A DNA stretch of 64,000 bases from Mytilus trossulus (GCF_036588685.1 NC_086378.1:37921578-37985577); one strand, 5' to 3'. Positions 47,701 to 60,700 are shown, counted from the stretch's first letter. The notes: generated by a model from the letters alone, not told the origin. A program made the numbers and translations.

Positions 47701-50700
47701 ATGAATCAGTTTAATCATAGCAAAAATACTGCTTTGTTTGTGTGAATCAAAATTATTTATCAGCAATTGAATGTTCGGCTCTCCCTTGACACCATTTGCG
47801 AGTATGATCTTGCGGAAACGAAGATAGTCCGTCGGAAGAAGTCGATAAATGGCAGACCCGTGTTCAGAGAGAGCACGTAAAATACACCCTTGTAGATTTA
47901 AAAAAAAAGAGCAAGGCAGAACTCGGACCCGCAAAGTGGAAAGGAAATACTTTAAGTTGTAAAAAGTGTTTCCCAAATCACTACATATAAATATGTATAA
48001 ATTAAAGCATCTCATATATTATTTTCCAATGCATAAACATTAGACAGGTTCATTTGTCACAAAACCCTATCCAGTATTTGTCACAAAACCCTATCCAGTA
48101 TTTGTCACAAAACCCTATCCAGTATTTGTCACAAAACCCTATCCAGTATTTGTCACAAAACCCTATCCAGTATTTGTCACAAAACCCTATCCAATATCGT
48201 TTTAAATCCGACAGTATTTAAAAACCACGCGCAATCATCAATCTATACTATTAAACGAGAAGACCTTATTTTGGGTGTAGCTTCTCTTCTTTCCACAATT
48301 ATTTGATCAACACGCCTCTGTGTCCTATAGGTACAGTGCGTAGTGCCATTTGTCATCCATTCATATGATTATTCAGATTGAGTTATTTTCAGAGAAAAAC
48401 GAGAAAAATGGCATCCGGATATTGACCCGTCATTGGACGAAATTTTAAGTCAGATTAGACTTCCGGTTTGCGTTTTTCTGTATACTTTGAACATACATAT
48501 ATTCAGAATTCTATCTGCTATCATTTTCAAGTTTACTATCCATCGCAGTCACAGAGTTTATTAAATAAAGAGGGTCTGTATACTATATCAATGACCACTA
48601 TGGATCGATTAGTAAACTTAGAATTGAAAGTAAATACACTATATTTATAAAGTAACGAATGTTCATAATATACAGATAAGCGCTAAAAATATTCATGTGA
48701 ACTTTTGCTACCTTTTCTGAAATTCTCCAGTCATTAAATCTTTTACAAAATTCATTGATTACAAAAAAGATGTGGTATGATTGCCATGTTGAGACAACTC
48801 TCCACAAGAGACCAATATGACACAGATATTAACAATTATAGGTTACCGTTTGACATTCAACAACGAGCAAAGCCCATACCGCATACTCATCTTTAAAAGA
48901 CCCCGAACTGACAATTTAAAACAATTCAAACCAGAAAACTAGCGGCCTTATTTATGTACAACAAAATGAACGAAAAACAAATATGTAACACATAAACAAA
49001 CAAAAAACCACTGAATTACAGGGTCCTTACTTGAATGTTCATAACATACTCAATGTATGTTCATATTGAAATTGATAGAAATACAAAAAATTGGAAAATT
49101 GGAAATAAAGGAGGAGGGATAAAAAAAAAAAAAGCATTTTCCTGTCCCCAATAACCTATGACTTATGATACTTTTGCTGAAATTCTCCAGTCATTCAATA
49201 TTTTACAAAATTCTTCCAACAACACTTCACATACTTTAAACTACGCTCTGAATGCCCGCGATTTCGCGGGTGTGTTCTAGTGTTTATATAAAAAAAAAAC
49301 TCAGTAAAAAATAATCAATATTTTGATTTTTCTACTGAATTCAGATGTATTTAAATTAACTAAATGATGTAAATGCAGATTTCGTAAGGGCAGATTTTGT
49401 AAGCTTTATAACATTACATACAAGGTAAGCAGGTTATTGTAACGTTTGTATATATCATTAACCATGAAGTGTGTTTATACAATACTCACAAAAATATCAC
49501 ATGACTATGACGGTTGTTTAGATTTCTTTGAAAAAAATATCAACAATATCCAGGTTTTTTTTAGGGGTATGCAAATGACCGAAACACATACTGACGCGTA
49601 CACGCTTCTAATTTAGATTGCAATTTCATAAACAGATACACGAAGCTGTCTAAAAAAGTTACTTCTGATTCTAATTACAACTCGTATCTGACATTAATTG
49701 TTGTTTGCATATGCACAGTACCTTGCATTCTCTTTTCAAAAGTCGCTGTTTTCAATAGGTTAATTGATGAATTTATTGGCACAGAGGTAACATTTACATA
49801 CACATCCAATAGATTAAAAAGATATGACAATAACCCTGCAATACAAGTCTGTAATGATGAAACCAGCTATCTATAATGATATTTATAAATGATTAACCAA
49901 ACGTTAAGGTGTGAATCAGGCGGTGAAGCTCAACTGCATCCTTTAGTAATACATCCCCTCTGTTATAATCGAATCAATGAAAATGAAGTGAAATGAATGA
50001 CAAGAGACAAATAAAATGCAAATATAAGTTTAAAAGTTTAAGAATATTCAAACCACAAATTAACCACTATTCATATATATTTATGTATCTTATTAACATT
50101 ACTTTTTAATGACACAACGGAGACTCTGTCGTATAAAATATTCTCTCAGGCTCTATCTGTCAACCTCCGGAAACGACCTTTTGTCTGAAAATACTGCATT
50201 AGATAATAAAAATGAGGAAATGGGGAATGTGTCAAAGCGACAACAACCCGACCATAGAGCATACAACAGGCGAAGACCACCAATGGGTCTTTAATGTAGC
50301 GAGAAACTCCAGCACCCGCAGGCGTCCTTCTGCTGGCCCCTAAAAAAATATGCATACTTGGACAGTGGTAATGGACGTCATACTAAACTCCTTAATGATG
50401 TATTGTTCTGAATTTTCAGTTCCTGTTCAAATTAAAATTGTTTGAAACAAAAATTGATTTACTAGTGTTACGGTCATCGATTGAGTTATTTTTACAACTT
50501 AGTTTAAACAATATTTTATTTCAAGAAGTGCACAAAATATAATTATACAATATGAAATACAGGGATTCAGAAACAAGAAAAACTTATATAAATCCGTCTC
50601 CCTTTTACAACTTGGACGAGTTATACTGAGGGACCTTTAATCACGCATAAACAATACTAAGCTTTAATTTGTTACGCCAAACGCGACGAAGCGTAAATGT

Positions 50701-53700
50701 TCTAACGTTCAATGTTGATTTTTCTTAAACTTACAAATATTTAAAGTATACTTGTGTTTATTTGCATTTTTGATTTATCGAGCCCGGTTATTTATTTAAA
50801 CATCTTTGATAAACATATAGAATTGAAAATGAAAATACGTACTTTTGACAGATATGACAGTTGACGTACTTATCTACTAAACAAACATAACGTCATTTTC
50901 TATTGTTTAGTCGTACTAGTTTGATATGGCTGTTAAAAACTTACGAAAAGAAGGCAGGGATCAAAATATTTGAAAACGAAAGACGCGTTTAACTGTACTT
51001 GATTTCTCTCCTTTTGATACTAGTTATTTCCCGCTTATTTTCGTATATGATAAATGTCAAATAACTACAACTGTGGTCTTCTAAAAAAAATAAAAGTATC
51101 AGGTTATCGGTATTCAAATCTGAAAAAAACAATTACTTTCATGCATTGTCTTTCGATTTATAAAATATACATTAAATGCATTAAATATGTTCTGAAGTTA
51201 AGAAACAAAACGTACCTGTCCTTAGCAGTCCAGGTGCTTAAAATTTACGGCAATTTTAATTCTTCATATTTAGGGAAAATGGGGGGGGGTTGTGATATTT
51301 AATCCTAGATCTTTGGAATCTAAGTTTAAAATGCTTTTCGTGTAATAGTTAACATTTTGTGTTGAATTGAGTATTTTCAATGGTTCAAGTATAATTTTGA
51401 TTTGACATTCTATAGTCCGTAACTAAAAACAATGACTGGGGCGTCTGTTTAACTTTTAACCACTCTTTTGTAAGTCCAAACGAGGGGCGAAAGATAACAG
51501 AATGAAAGTCAAACTCATTGATCGAAAATCAGCTGTCAACGTCATGGCTAAAAAATACAAAAAGACAAATAGACACATAATAGTACACAAGAAACAACAT
51601 AGAAACCTAAACGATTCCAACATAGTTATCACAAGCAATATACACATGTGGTCAATGTCCAATGACAATCGCGTTTACCTCAGCCAACAAATAACTTTAG
51701 TCCTCCATTGAATGTCGTACTCTGGACACCATTATTTATATACACACAAAAAACTGACAGTGAATCGATAAGAAATTTGTAAGAAAAGTACACAGAAAGT
51801 GAAGTTACAATTGACAACGAGTAGGCGTTGTATGCTTTAAAAACAGCTTGTTTGTATTGTTCATGATAGAACTACTTATAAGCTATATTATGTCATGGTT
51901 TTTATACTGTTTTCGTGCAATAATGGAGCAGTGTAATGTTACATGTATCAATAACCATTTGACCGAAACTTGTCCATTATTGAATTAGTTAAAGCAGTAT
52001 ATGGTTTTAAGTGTTTTTTAAATAGATCCCTATTCAGAAATATTGATGTCATGTTTGCCATGCAATTTTACAGATATGGATTAATTCAAGTTTATAAATT
52101 TAAAAGGAGACAAAAAAAATCGCCATTGATGTAGTTGCTGTTTTCATAAATAGATACCAATTTTTTTAGTATAGTCAATAATATATATTTTTTTGGAAGT
52201 TATATACTGCAGCCATCAAGGGTAATGTTGATCATTTTGTATAATTCAGACTGCATCTTATTAATTTGTATGTAAAGGGTTTTTGGATAAAATGTTTCTA
52301 TATTTAAGATAGGGTAAGACCTTTTACATGGTAATCGAGGTTTAAGTATTGTAGAAATCCTTATAACTCATGTTTTTTTTTATCATTCATTGGTTGAAAT
52401 TGGCAATAATTATTTTCACAGATGAGTTTGAAACAAGGTCCTGCAAATGGTTTACAAGAAGCCAAAGATCAAGAAAAGGATAAAAAGAAAAAAAACGAAG
52501 ATTTTGAACTTTTAATGCAGACTTATATTAAAAACGTGCAAGAAGAGCAATTATTCAGTGAACAAGTCATTGGAGCTATTTCTAAATGGAAAGAATCTAC
52601 TGAACTTGAGGAAAGTAGAAAGTCTTATTCAGAAGCAATGAAACCAACAAAAGAAACTTCTGCTGATTTGGATTTTGTTCAAAGCAAAAACTCCATGTCA
52701 ACAGGAACAAGGTCGAATCGAAAACATAAAAAACATGAATCGAATGTTGAACTACCAGACGGTGTTATAAATCAATGTCAAGACGATAATTCCAAAAATA
52801 ACATTCCAGAAAAGAATGATCGCAAGGAGTCCGAAAACTTCGCACAATCTTCGGCAACAAAACACAACAAAATAGATTCCTTTGAAAGACAAATCAGCGT
52901 CACTCAAGAAAGCAATAACGATGATAAGGGATTAACAAATAACAGCAAGACTCGGAGAGAAAACTCAGCCGATGTTGGTGATGTAAAAGATGATAGACAC
53001 TTTTGTAATCCAACTCAAAATTTATTAAAAGAAAATCTTTCAGAAGCCAATGCTGAAGAAAAAAGTCAAATGACGGTTAAGGTCGCACGTGAAAGCGAAA
53101 ATAATCATATCGAAGAGCAATCAACTGCTAAACAAGATACCAAAGATCGTCAGATCGGTTGTAATACCAATGAAGATGATACGAATAATAATGATGATAT
53201 AGGAGGAGATAACAATGACACAAATTTGATTCATACAGATGGTGATCTTAACATCCAACAACCAGTTTTTAATGACGACACCGAAGAGTCTGATAGTATG
53301 CATAATGGTAAAGACTCTTGTACCGTAAAGAAAGAGACATTAAATAGTTCCAAAATTTCGACAGAATTTGTATTAGAAAGCGAAACAGAAAATACTCGAA
53401 AAAATTCGAATGAAAACATGGACGAACATATCGTTAAAGATAATACCGATATTTCTAAAACAGACATCAATTCATTAACAACTAATGAAATGAATAAGCA
53501 TAATTCAGAAGGAACGAATCAACAGTCGTCAAATCATTTGAACGAGACAAAAACTGTAAATTCTAAATGCATAAGTATGAGTGATGAAAACGATTTCGAT
53601 ACTACTTCAGAAAATAATAGCACAGCCAACCAGACGGGGCAACAGGAAAATGTGAGAATTACAGACAAAAGAAACTATATCAGTCTCGGAGAGGGCGAAG

Positions 53701-56609
53701 ACATCATAGCATCAAATGGCATATATCCGTTAGAACGTTGCACTCCAGGGCCAACATTTGAAACAAAAGTCACTGCCAACAAAGCTTTCAAAAATATGAA
53801 TGACCAACAAATATCATCAAACGTAAAACCTTGGGATAAAGATGAACAAGATCTCCCTCCTCTTTCAAAACTACAACGTCAATTCACTAGACTTCACCAC
53901 GTACCTTGTGAAAATCATGTGCATGATAAAAAAGAATCAGCTGACTACAAATTTGGGGATGGTACTCTCTTTTTTGAAGAGAATAAGGTAAATTTTGTTA
54001 TTTACATTAAACTGTTTTGCAGAAATAATTAATATAACGTAAATTATTTTCATGTTTGCATAAACGTTGAGTGCATTTAGTTTCGAAAGTTCCTCTTCAA
54101 GGAATCCATAAAGTAGAACAGTAAAGTGATACAATATTGGCATGATATGAATCAAATCTTACACTAAAATCTATCAAAGCTATTTAAAAGTCAAGGTAAT
54201 TGTTTATGAGATGCAGGAGATACCCTAGGAATATTCAAATTCATTATTCGGAGACAAACTTACTACCCCATGTCAAAACAAAACATAAGTAAAAAAATAA
54301 TTGTTCGAGAAACCCGTGTCGTACGGCTGTTTGTTTACTCCAGGTATCACCGTTTCTTGGTCAAAGTTTTTTCTTTGCTTATTTATTAAAATGATTTTTT
54401 GGTTCATGCGGCTATGTGATTTGTTTTAAATTAACGGTTACCCTTCTCTCTTATTTACTAAATATGAACAAATATTTCCTCTAGAAAAGCACATTCATTT
54501 GCAAGTGTATCAACTTTCTTTGTTAAAGTAAAAAGATTTTAGTCAAGTTATTCTAAACTAAAGGATGTATATGAAGTATCGATATTAGCTGAATAGTATA
54601 TAGCTTGCTTTTAAAGCTCTGGTTGTCAATCATGGATAAGAACATTTCTTGTTTTCCATTCTTATTAACAAATTTAAGGGGCACTAGCTACGAGATAAAT
54701 AAAAAATCAAAAGTATGATGTTTTTGGTTTAATAAAAATTGCAAGTGACATAGTGAAGTAACAAGTAGATTTTAGCAGCAAATTGTGGTTCAATTTGTTA
54801 AATTAAGCTGAGAAACATTGATGATGAATGATTAACTTGCAAGTGAATAATTAGACCTCATTAAATCCGCATTCATGTGAACTTCAATTTAACGCCTTAG
54901 CAAAAACTGATAACGCATGCACTGTGCGTATTCGAATATTTAAAGAAAAATAATTTCAATATCTAAAATGATTTAAACAAGATAAACCATTTGATTGACT
55001 GAGTCGATCAACAAAAATATATTCTTGTACATGTCAAAACGATGATTAACATATATGTTTAATCTATAATAAAAAAATAAAAATGACCTAGAAAAATTCA
55101 AATGCACGATTTCGCAACCTATTTATGTCTATATTCAAGTTTATATCACTGAAATGACCATCACAGGTCTTCGGAGATCAACTCTATAGTTAATTAGATG
55201 GCGTCAAGACTTAAATTTACACGAGCCGAAGCTACATATTATCGAGCACATGTCCTGTAAATTGTTGGTTTAAGACTTTTCATAATTTTGATGACTATTT
55301 TACATGGTTAAAAATCAAATATGATAATTTGAGTCATATCGGTGAACACAAATTGACAGCTTGTGCCCCTTAATTATATACACATATTACTATAAAAATA
55401 CGGATATCAGAGACGTGGGCAGTTATATCTCTGTCGTATCTTGCTATCATCGTATAATTTTGTTGTTTAATTTAGATATATTTAATAAACAATTTTATTT
55501 GAAATACTTTTCTGTACAAAGTTCAATTAGGTTCAAAGAATACATCTAAAATTGATTTATTTTTAAAAAAAAATTATTTTGAACATAACGTTACTTTTCA
55601 TATACTCTAATAAACATAGAGATTCGCAATGTACATTAGTTATTCAGTTAATAATTAAAGACGTGACAATTATGTTTTTGTTAAGCAAAAGGTTTTCCTT
55701 ATCTGAAATTAAAAAGTTTATTTATAAAGTTAAATCTAAACTTCTTCTGTGTAATAATCTAAGTTGGGATTTACATATGTATCCCAATAAAAACGAAGGA
55801 GATAAGAAATTTGTTTGTATCAGAGGTAAGTATTTACATGATTAGTAATCCAGTCTCAGTAAATCTCTAAAAGAAAAATATATGTTTACAATTGAATGAC
55901 TGTAAGGAACGTTCATATCTTCATGAAAAACAAAGAAAACAGGTAAGATCTCATATAATTTTGATTTTTAAGTTTAACAATTACGGTTTTCTTTAACCAC
56001 ACATGCAGCTACTTTTGCATAGGTACTATTTCTATACTAAAAATGTGTAGTACTGGAAATTGACTTTTAATATTCAGTACTTTTTTGTTACTTTAAAAGT
56101 ATTGTAATATTTATGTACCTGTATTTTACAGTACTTAATTTGTACTTTTTGTAATTTAAGTACTACAGATTTTTGGTTACTACCGTTACATTTTCAGCAT
56201 TTTGAAAGTTTTTCTATTTTAAACCTCTTAAAATTATGATTTTCAAACATGGAATATTGTATTATTTCTTTACCAAAATATTTAGAACAAATCAAGTACT
56301 GTAATCTACAAGTACCTAAATATTATAATAATTTTAAAGTGAAGAAATAGTACTAAACATTAAAAGTAAATTTCCAGTACTACATATTTTTAGTACAGAA
56401 ATAGTACCTATGCAAAAGTAGTTGTGTATACTTATTTGATAGGTGTTATTCGGTTGATATATCAAAGTGTAATTAAGTGTCATACAAGTGGAGATAACTC
56501 GAAGTTATTTATTAAGAATAGGATTAAATTGTCAGAAAAATCTAGTATTGGAATGGAATTGATTCCAATACTAGCATCGAGTCCACTTGTAAAATTATAT
56601 TCAATTTAA
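44766..56609 (+). CDS. Unassigned 1122-residue protein, two giant low-complexity exons
   Basis: Predicted exons are 44766-46223, 52422-53987, 55648-55825 and 56443-56609 (TAA). Phases match at each junction (0, 0, 1). Exon 1 (486 codons) and exon 2 (522 codons) are rich in Ser, Lys, Glu, Asn and Asp and look disordered. Exon 1 opens MQKKTLADRIIRIRQDNPSS; exon 2 opens with a probable helix, NEDFELLMQTYIKNVQEEQL. Exons 3 and 4 encode a compact part: KDVTIMFLLSKRFSLSEIKK, then WDLHMYPNKNEGDKKFVCIR and GVIRLIYQSVIKCHTSGDN. The strand-turn-strand-helix order of exon 3 resembles ubiquitin-like or doublecortin-like folds, but no signature proves it. Donors are good (CAGAG|GTAAGT at 55826); the acceptor at 55648 is weak. 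Exon 2 begins with ATG right after its acceptor, so exons 1 and 2 could belong to separate genes. I do not recognise the protein. Confidence 0.5.
46735..46990 (+). repeat. Remnant of a mussel interspersed repeat
   Basis: AACACTAGACACTAAAAAGA, GAAACATAAACTCGTCCTAC and, downstream, ACGTCTCATTCGGTAATATC and GACAGGATTGTTGGTCCGAC follow the order of the same long mussel repeat whose 5' part is seen at 51475-51710. Confidence 0.5.
48053..48196 (+). repeat. 24 bp minisatellite, six copies
   Basis: Six head-to-tail copies of a 24-base unit starting TTTGTCACAAAACCCTATCC. The first five are identical and the last ends CCAATA. The unit holds an AACCCTA-like word, but the array is not telomeric. It has no spacers and is not a CRISPR. 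Confidence 0.95.
48768..49020 (+). repeat. GATGTGGTATGATTGCCAATG family, direct copy
   Basis: Starts AAAAAGATGTGGTATGATTG, with GAGACAACTCTCCACAAGAG, CAACGAGCAAAGCCCATACC and ACCCCGAACTGACAATTTAA-like text. It is one of the commonest mussel repeats. The inverted copy is at 43270-43420, with partial copies near 12195, 25925, 28045 and 60895. Confidence 0.8.
50205..50350 (+). mobile_element. ~360 bp mussel interspersed repeat, truncated copy 4
   Basis: AATGAGGAAATGGGGAATGT, GTCAAAGCGACAACAACCCG, GTAGCGAGAAACTCCAGCAC and CTTCTGCTGGCCCCTAAAAA give the first ~140 bases of the family. The rest is missing. Confidence 0.8.
51475..51710 (+). repeat. Mussel interspersed repeat, 5' part
   Basis: CCAAACGAGGGGCGAAAGAT, GAAAGTCAAACTCATTGATC, GTCAACGTCATGGCTAAAAA and ATAGTACACAAGAAACAACA are the leading blocks of a very common mussel repeat. 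Overlapping frames on both strands (about 70 codons) are by-products. Confidence 0.7.
55999..56429. mobile_element. ~430 bp MITE between exons 3 and 4 of the unassigned gene
   Basis: Long inverted ends: CTACTTTTGCATAGGTACTA followed by TTTCTATACTAAAAATGTGT on the left, and TATTTTTAGTACAGAAATAG followed by TACCTATGCAAAAGTAG on the right. The motif AGTACT/TAGTAC recurs inside. The right end lies about 13 bases before the exon 4 acceptor (AG at 56441-56442), so the MITE forms most of this intron. Confidence 0.8.
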
Positions 56610-56960
56610 CAAAAATCTGATTTCCATATTTCCGTACACCATGCGTTGCGTTTGGTATATTATAGAAGTTTGGTCATCCACGACTTCTCCTATCCAGTAG
56701 AAAACCAATGGTATTCGTAATGCTATCATAGCTGTATAAATACGCTGTCATGTCTGGGTTGAAACGCAGATCCGACCTGCGAAACAACTCTTTCATGGTA
56801 TCTGTAAGTTGTGAGGTTCAATGGAAAGCTGTTAGTTTATGTACCTATACAACATACCATCGTTGTAAGAGCAGTCCAAATGTTCCTCCCTGACTCCATC
56901 CCGACCGATTTACACGGGCTTTTATTGTTATTGCTTATCATCCTTAAGGTTTGTGTACCC

Positions 56961-57167
56961 TTCTGTAGCCATTTTTGTTCGAATTTTTCAAACTTCAATT
57001 GTATCAAAACTACAGATAAAATGAATAATAGAGATAGGCAATTTTGTACATATTCCAAGGGGAAACTTGATGCAAAGCATTATTTTTTACTGTTTCATTG
57101 CACTCTATAGAAAAAGAGGACTTTGTGGCAAATAAATCAAGATTTTTATAGAAAATCCACAGCCTTT
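56961..57167 (+). repeat. 207 bp inverted duplication, left arm
   Basis: About 93 percent identical by eye to the reverse complement of 57467-57673, with a 299-base spacer. It starts TTCTGTAGCCATTTTTGTTC and ends AGAAAATCCACAGCCTTT. On the minus strand its outer end reads CAAAAATGGCTACAGAA. The frame from that ATG closes after 14 codons. Confidence 0.85.
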
Positions 57168-57466
57168 AAAACAGAGATTTTTGTTATAAGATTTGAAACA
57201 TAAATTACTCACTTGATTTTCTATGATGTGCTAGTGTTTATTTTTTACAAAAAGTTCTAAGCAACCTGTAAATACCAAAACACCTCGTGCTGAGTCAATT
57301 AAGTCGAGCGCACTCTAAAAGGTGTACTTGATTTTGGCCATATTTATATTTGTTTTAATCAATAACTACATTTATTAACTTGTTTTAAGGAAATCAATGT
57401 TAGCACTGCATGCAATAATCCTATATCTATCAGTCATCAAACTGCCAAATATGAGAGTACAAGGAT

Positions 57467-57673
57467 AAAGGCTGTGGATTTTCTATAAAAATCTTGATTT
57501 ATTTGCCACAAAGTCCTCTTTTTCTATTGAATGCAATGGAATAGTAAAAAATAATGCTAAGCATCAAGTTTCCCCTTGGAATATGTACAAAATGGCAAAT
57601 CTATATTATTCATTATATCGGTAGTTTTGATACAATTGAAGTTTGAAAACTTCGTACAAAAATGGCTACAGAA
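57467..57673 (+). repeat. 207 bp inverted duplication, right arm
   Basis: Starts AAAGGCTGTGGATTTTCTAT and ends ACAAAAATGGCTACAGAA, so the arm's last twelve bases are the first four codons of the candidate coding exon at 57662-57769. It may be a foldback element or a duplicated promoter region. Confidence 0.85.
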
Positions 57674-57769
57674 AGTGGGAAAGCCAGTGACATTGAAGAG
57701 CTTCTTCCGGTGGTCACGAGGGAAAGGGGAGATAATCTAAAAATTTCGAGATGGCGCTGTAACCAGCGT
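57662..57769 (+). CDS. Candidate first coding exon of a downstream gene
   Basis: ATG in the context CAAAAATGG opens a coding-like 36-codon frame: MATESGKASDIEELLPVVTR then ERGDNLKISRWRCNQR. It ends at a good donor, CAGCGT|GTAAGA, in phase 0; without splicing a stop follows four codons later. The next exon-like segment, at 63886, also starts in phase 0, so the two can be joined across a 6.1 kb intron. The surrounding 57.7-58.2 kb region is richer in CpG than its neighbours. I do not recognise the protein. Confidence 0.4.
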
Positions 57770-60700
57770 GTAAGAAAAACATAGCCTGTGCTTCAGACAA
57801 TAAATATATCAAAACAACTAAACATCCATCAGTATTTGAGGTTAATTTTTCATTAGAATAGATTTTGTCACACGACTGCCAAAATGGGTATTAAAATAAG
57901 TGCTGCGTTACTGAAATGTGATAAATCAAAAGACGTCCTCCGTTGATTTCAAAAAAACCGCGGGTAATCCCCCTGTTTACTAGGAACTGACACAAATGCA
58001 TCCTAAAGCTTTTCATTGGTCGAGATATAAATAAATGTGACCCAGAAACATATGGGCACATGACTATGTATAGGATTCCCCGTCACTCTGAGTAGTGTTT
58101 ACATAAAAAATACTTCAACCGGAGGTCAAAATTCAACATTTTTCAAACGTTTTTGGAGTTATTTCGTCGCAAAACTAAGCACATTATGTCATATTTTACA
58201 GCTTTTAACCACGAAATTGATTGAGACAATGAAGGATGATGATGTTACCAGGATTTTATATAATTTTACTTAAAATTATGATGGGTGGAAGGCTTTACAC
58301 CGTCATTTGTTGATGTTTTTCATGTTGCTCAAACTCCTCGTATTGCATTTTCTGTAGTTATTTAATTATGCTGCAGTGTGTAACAGATGTGTGTAGTACA
58401 TTGAAACTGGTTTAATCTATGAACGAATTTGTCCAAATGACTTCAGTTCAATGTCTGAAAGTACCCCCCCCCCCCCTTTTTTCCCCAACTTTTCAAAAAG
58501 TTCAGTAAGGGAGTTATTGTCAGGATAAAAAGCCTACGCAAGTGCAAAGTGTAAGCACTCAGTTAATCTTTGTTTTAAGCCAATTTTTTAGGGTAATGGT
58601 TACAGTCATTCTTTGATTTATTAAAAGTTAATCTGAAATCAGCTTGTCAAATTTAAAAAGTACCAATAAACAGATATTAATCGGATGCATGAATAATGTT
58701 CACTTGATTTTTAGTCTTTGTTCTTGTTGTTTATATAAAAAATACTATGCAAGTTGGAAGTTCACACTCACACATGTTTATAAATGTCTCTCCTGTCCTT
58801 AATATCATGCATATCAAGTAACCTAGTGTACACTAACCATTCATGTTTGAGTGTGTCTGGACTCTGGGCCCTGGGGCATGTTTAAATCTTGAGAACCTGA
58901 GATTAACATTCAATAGGAATGCTCAATGCCTAGTAAATCCAATTCTTAATACATGTTAAAGATATATGACCATTTAAAGCATTAACAAAATGACAAAGGT
59001 CTACTTTGTAAATGGCATATGAATGTCTCACTCTGATTTTAGTGATCCTGTTTTCTTGCATTGATATTTTAATGCTTGACCCACATTTTTATTTTACACC
59101 AATTTACAAGAAAACAAAGCATTGACACAAGATCTATAGTTTAATCAGAATCATACCAATCCTATATCTGTGTGCTGATTTCTGCAATATAATAATTGTT
59201 CACAAATTTTACTCCATTCTAAAAGCACACAATTGCAATAATTTGCAAAATTATGTGATTACATAAACGCACCAAGACATCTCATTCCTAATACTACACT
59301 AGGAGCAGGATCTACTTACTCTTCCAGAACACCTGATATCAATTGTATGTTGTTGGTTCAAGTTGCTCAGTTTTCTTTTTTCTAATTTGAATATTACTTT
59401 AGACTTTTCATAAAAAAAAGTATGAAGAAAAGAGACTACTGAAAATGATTTATTTAGATGCAGGGGATACCATACTTCAGAAAACAGTGAAAAGTCAAGT
59501 CATGATAGGCCATTTGAGAGACCTCAATGATACCTCACTATGTCAAGAAGAAGTGACAATTCTAAAACCTTTCTGTTTCAGTCCTTCACACCTAATAAAT
59601 CATTTAAGACCATCAAGTTGACTTTTTATATCTCTGAAAATTTTATGTCTCAAATTCTACGGTTCATACATGTACAAATGTATATGCCTGATATCAGTGA
59701 CGGATCCAGAACTTTTTCTAGGGGGCAGCTGACTGACTTAAGAGAGGCCCGCTCCAGTGATTCCCTATTTAATCAATAACTAAAGCCCTATGAATATGCT
59801 AGCTTTGCATCTATGAATCTCAGGGTTTTATTGTATTGCAACAGCATTGTTGTCTCATGTACATTTACCCCACGTTATCAATATAAAATGGTTGAGTGTT
59901 TCACATTGTATATTTAAAAATATAAAAATATTTAGAAATAAAAGTTTATTTAATGATAAATAAATACAGTCAAAAAAATAGTGTTAAAATGAAACAAATG
60001 TACAAAATCTTTTAAATAATTTAAGAGTATTGTTAAAAAGTCCAAGTTAAAGTAAAATCAAGTCAAATAGTCCTCTGTCCCATACATGTAAATCCTCAAA
60101 ATAGAAATCCTGCTCTTCTTATTCCTATTGTTATCTGAAAATATATAAATTATGCAGATGATATTATCAAATGAAAATAATTTCCAACTTTTCTAGTTGT
60201 TATATGAAATTATAATATATTTTGATTGTCTACTAATTTCTATGAGGTCTTCTATGTAGTCCAAGAATGAGAACTTCAGAAGGTTCACATTTATATGGAA
60301 TTGAATGTTTTTTATTTGAATTTCACTAATGGAAAACTAAACAGATGTGAATAATTGCCAATGAGACAACTATCCCAAAATACTCATTTGAAGTGGATAT
60401 ATTGGCATTTTTTTGGCTTCATGAAAGCCTTTAAACATGAGAAAATTCCATAATGAATAAACTATGATTGTTTTCAGATGTTTGTTATCATTTCATTTAA
60501 ATTGAAATCATTCTTATTTTAAATCTTAAATAAGCAAACAGAGGTTCATATGATTCAACAAAAATAAAAAAATTATTTTAGACTTTTGATGTAAATAATT
60601 AATTCATTTTTAATGACTTTATAATTAAATTATCTTCCATGTATCTGTTATTTAAAAGGTAACTTTTCATTCAATCATTCATATCTTTAATTCTTTATAC

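Larger units (their letters stand above)
46230..52421. other. 6.2 kb intron 1 of the unassigned gene, repeat-rich
   Basis: Holds several repeat pieces listed separately and no convincing exon. A 145-codon minus-strand frame at 47578-48015 lacks recognisable motifs and begins in AT-rich sequence. I leave it uncalled. Confidence 0.4.

Noticed and set aside
47578..48015. Minus-strand 145-codon frame
   Set aside because: It has no recognisable motif and no splice partners, and its N-terminal part is AT-rich sequence of low coding quality. I could not support it as a gene.
58467..58485. Poly-C/T tract as a regulatory element
   Set aside because: It is a simple low-complexity run with no supporting context, and may vary with sequencing error.
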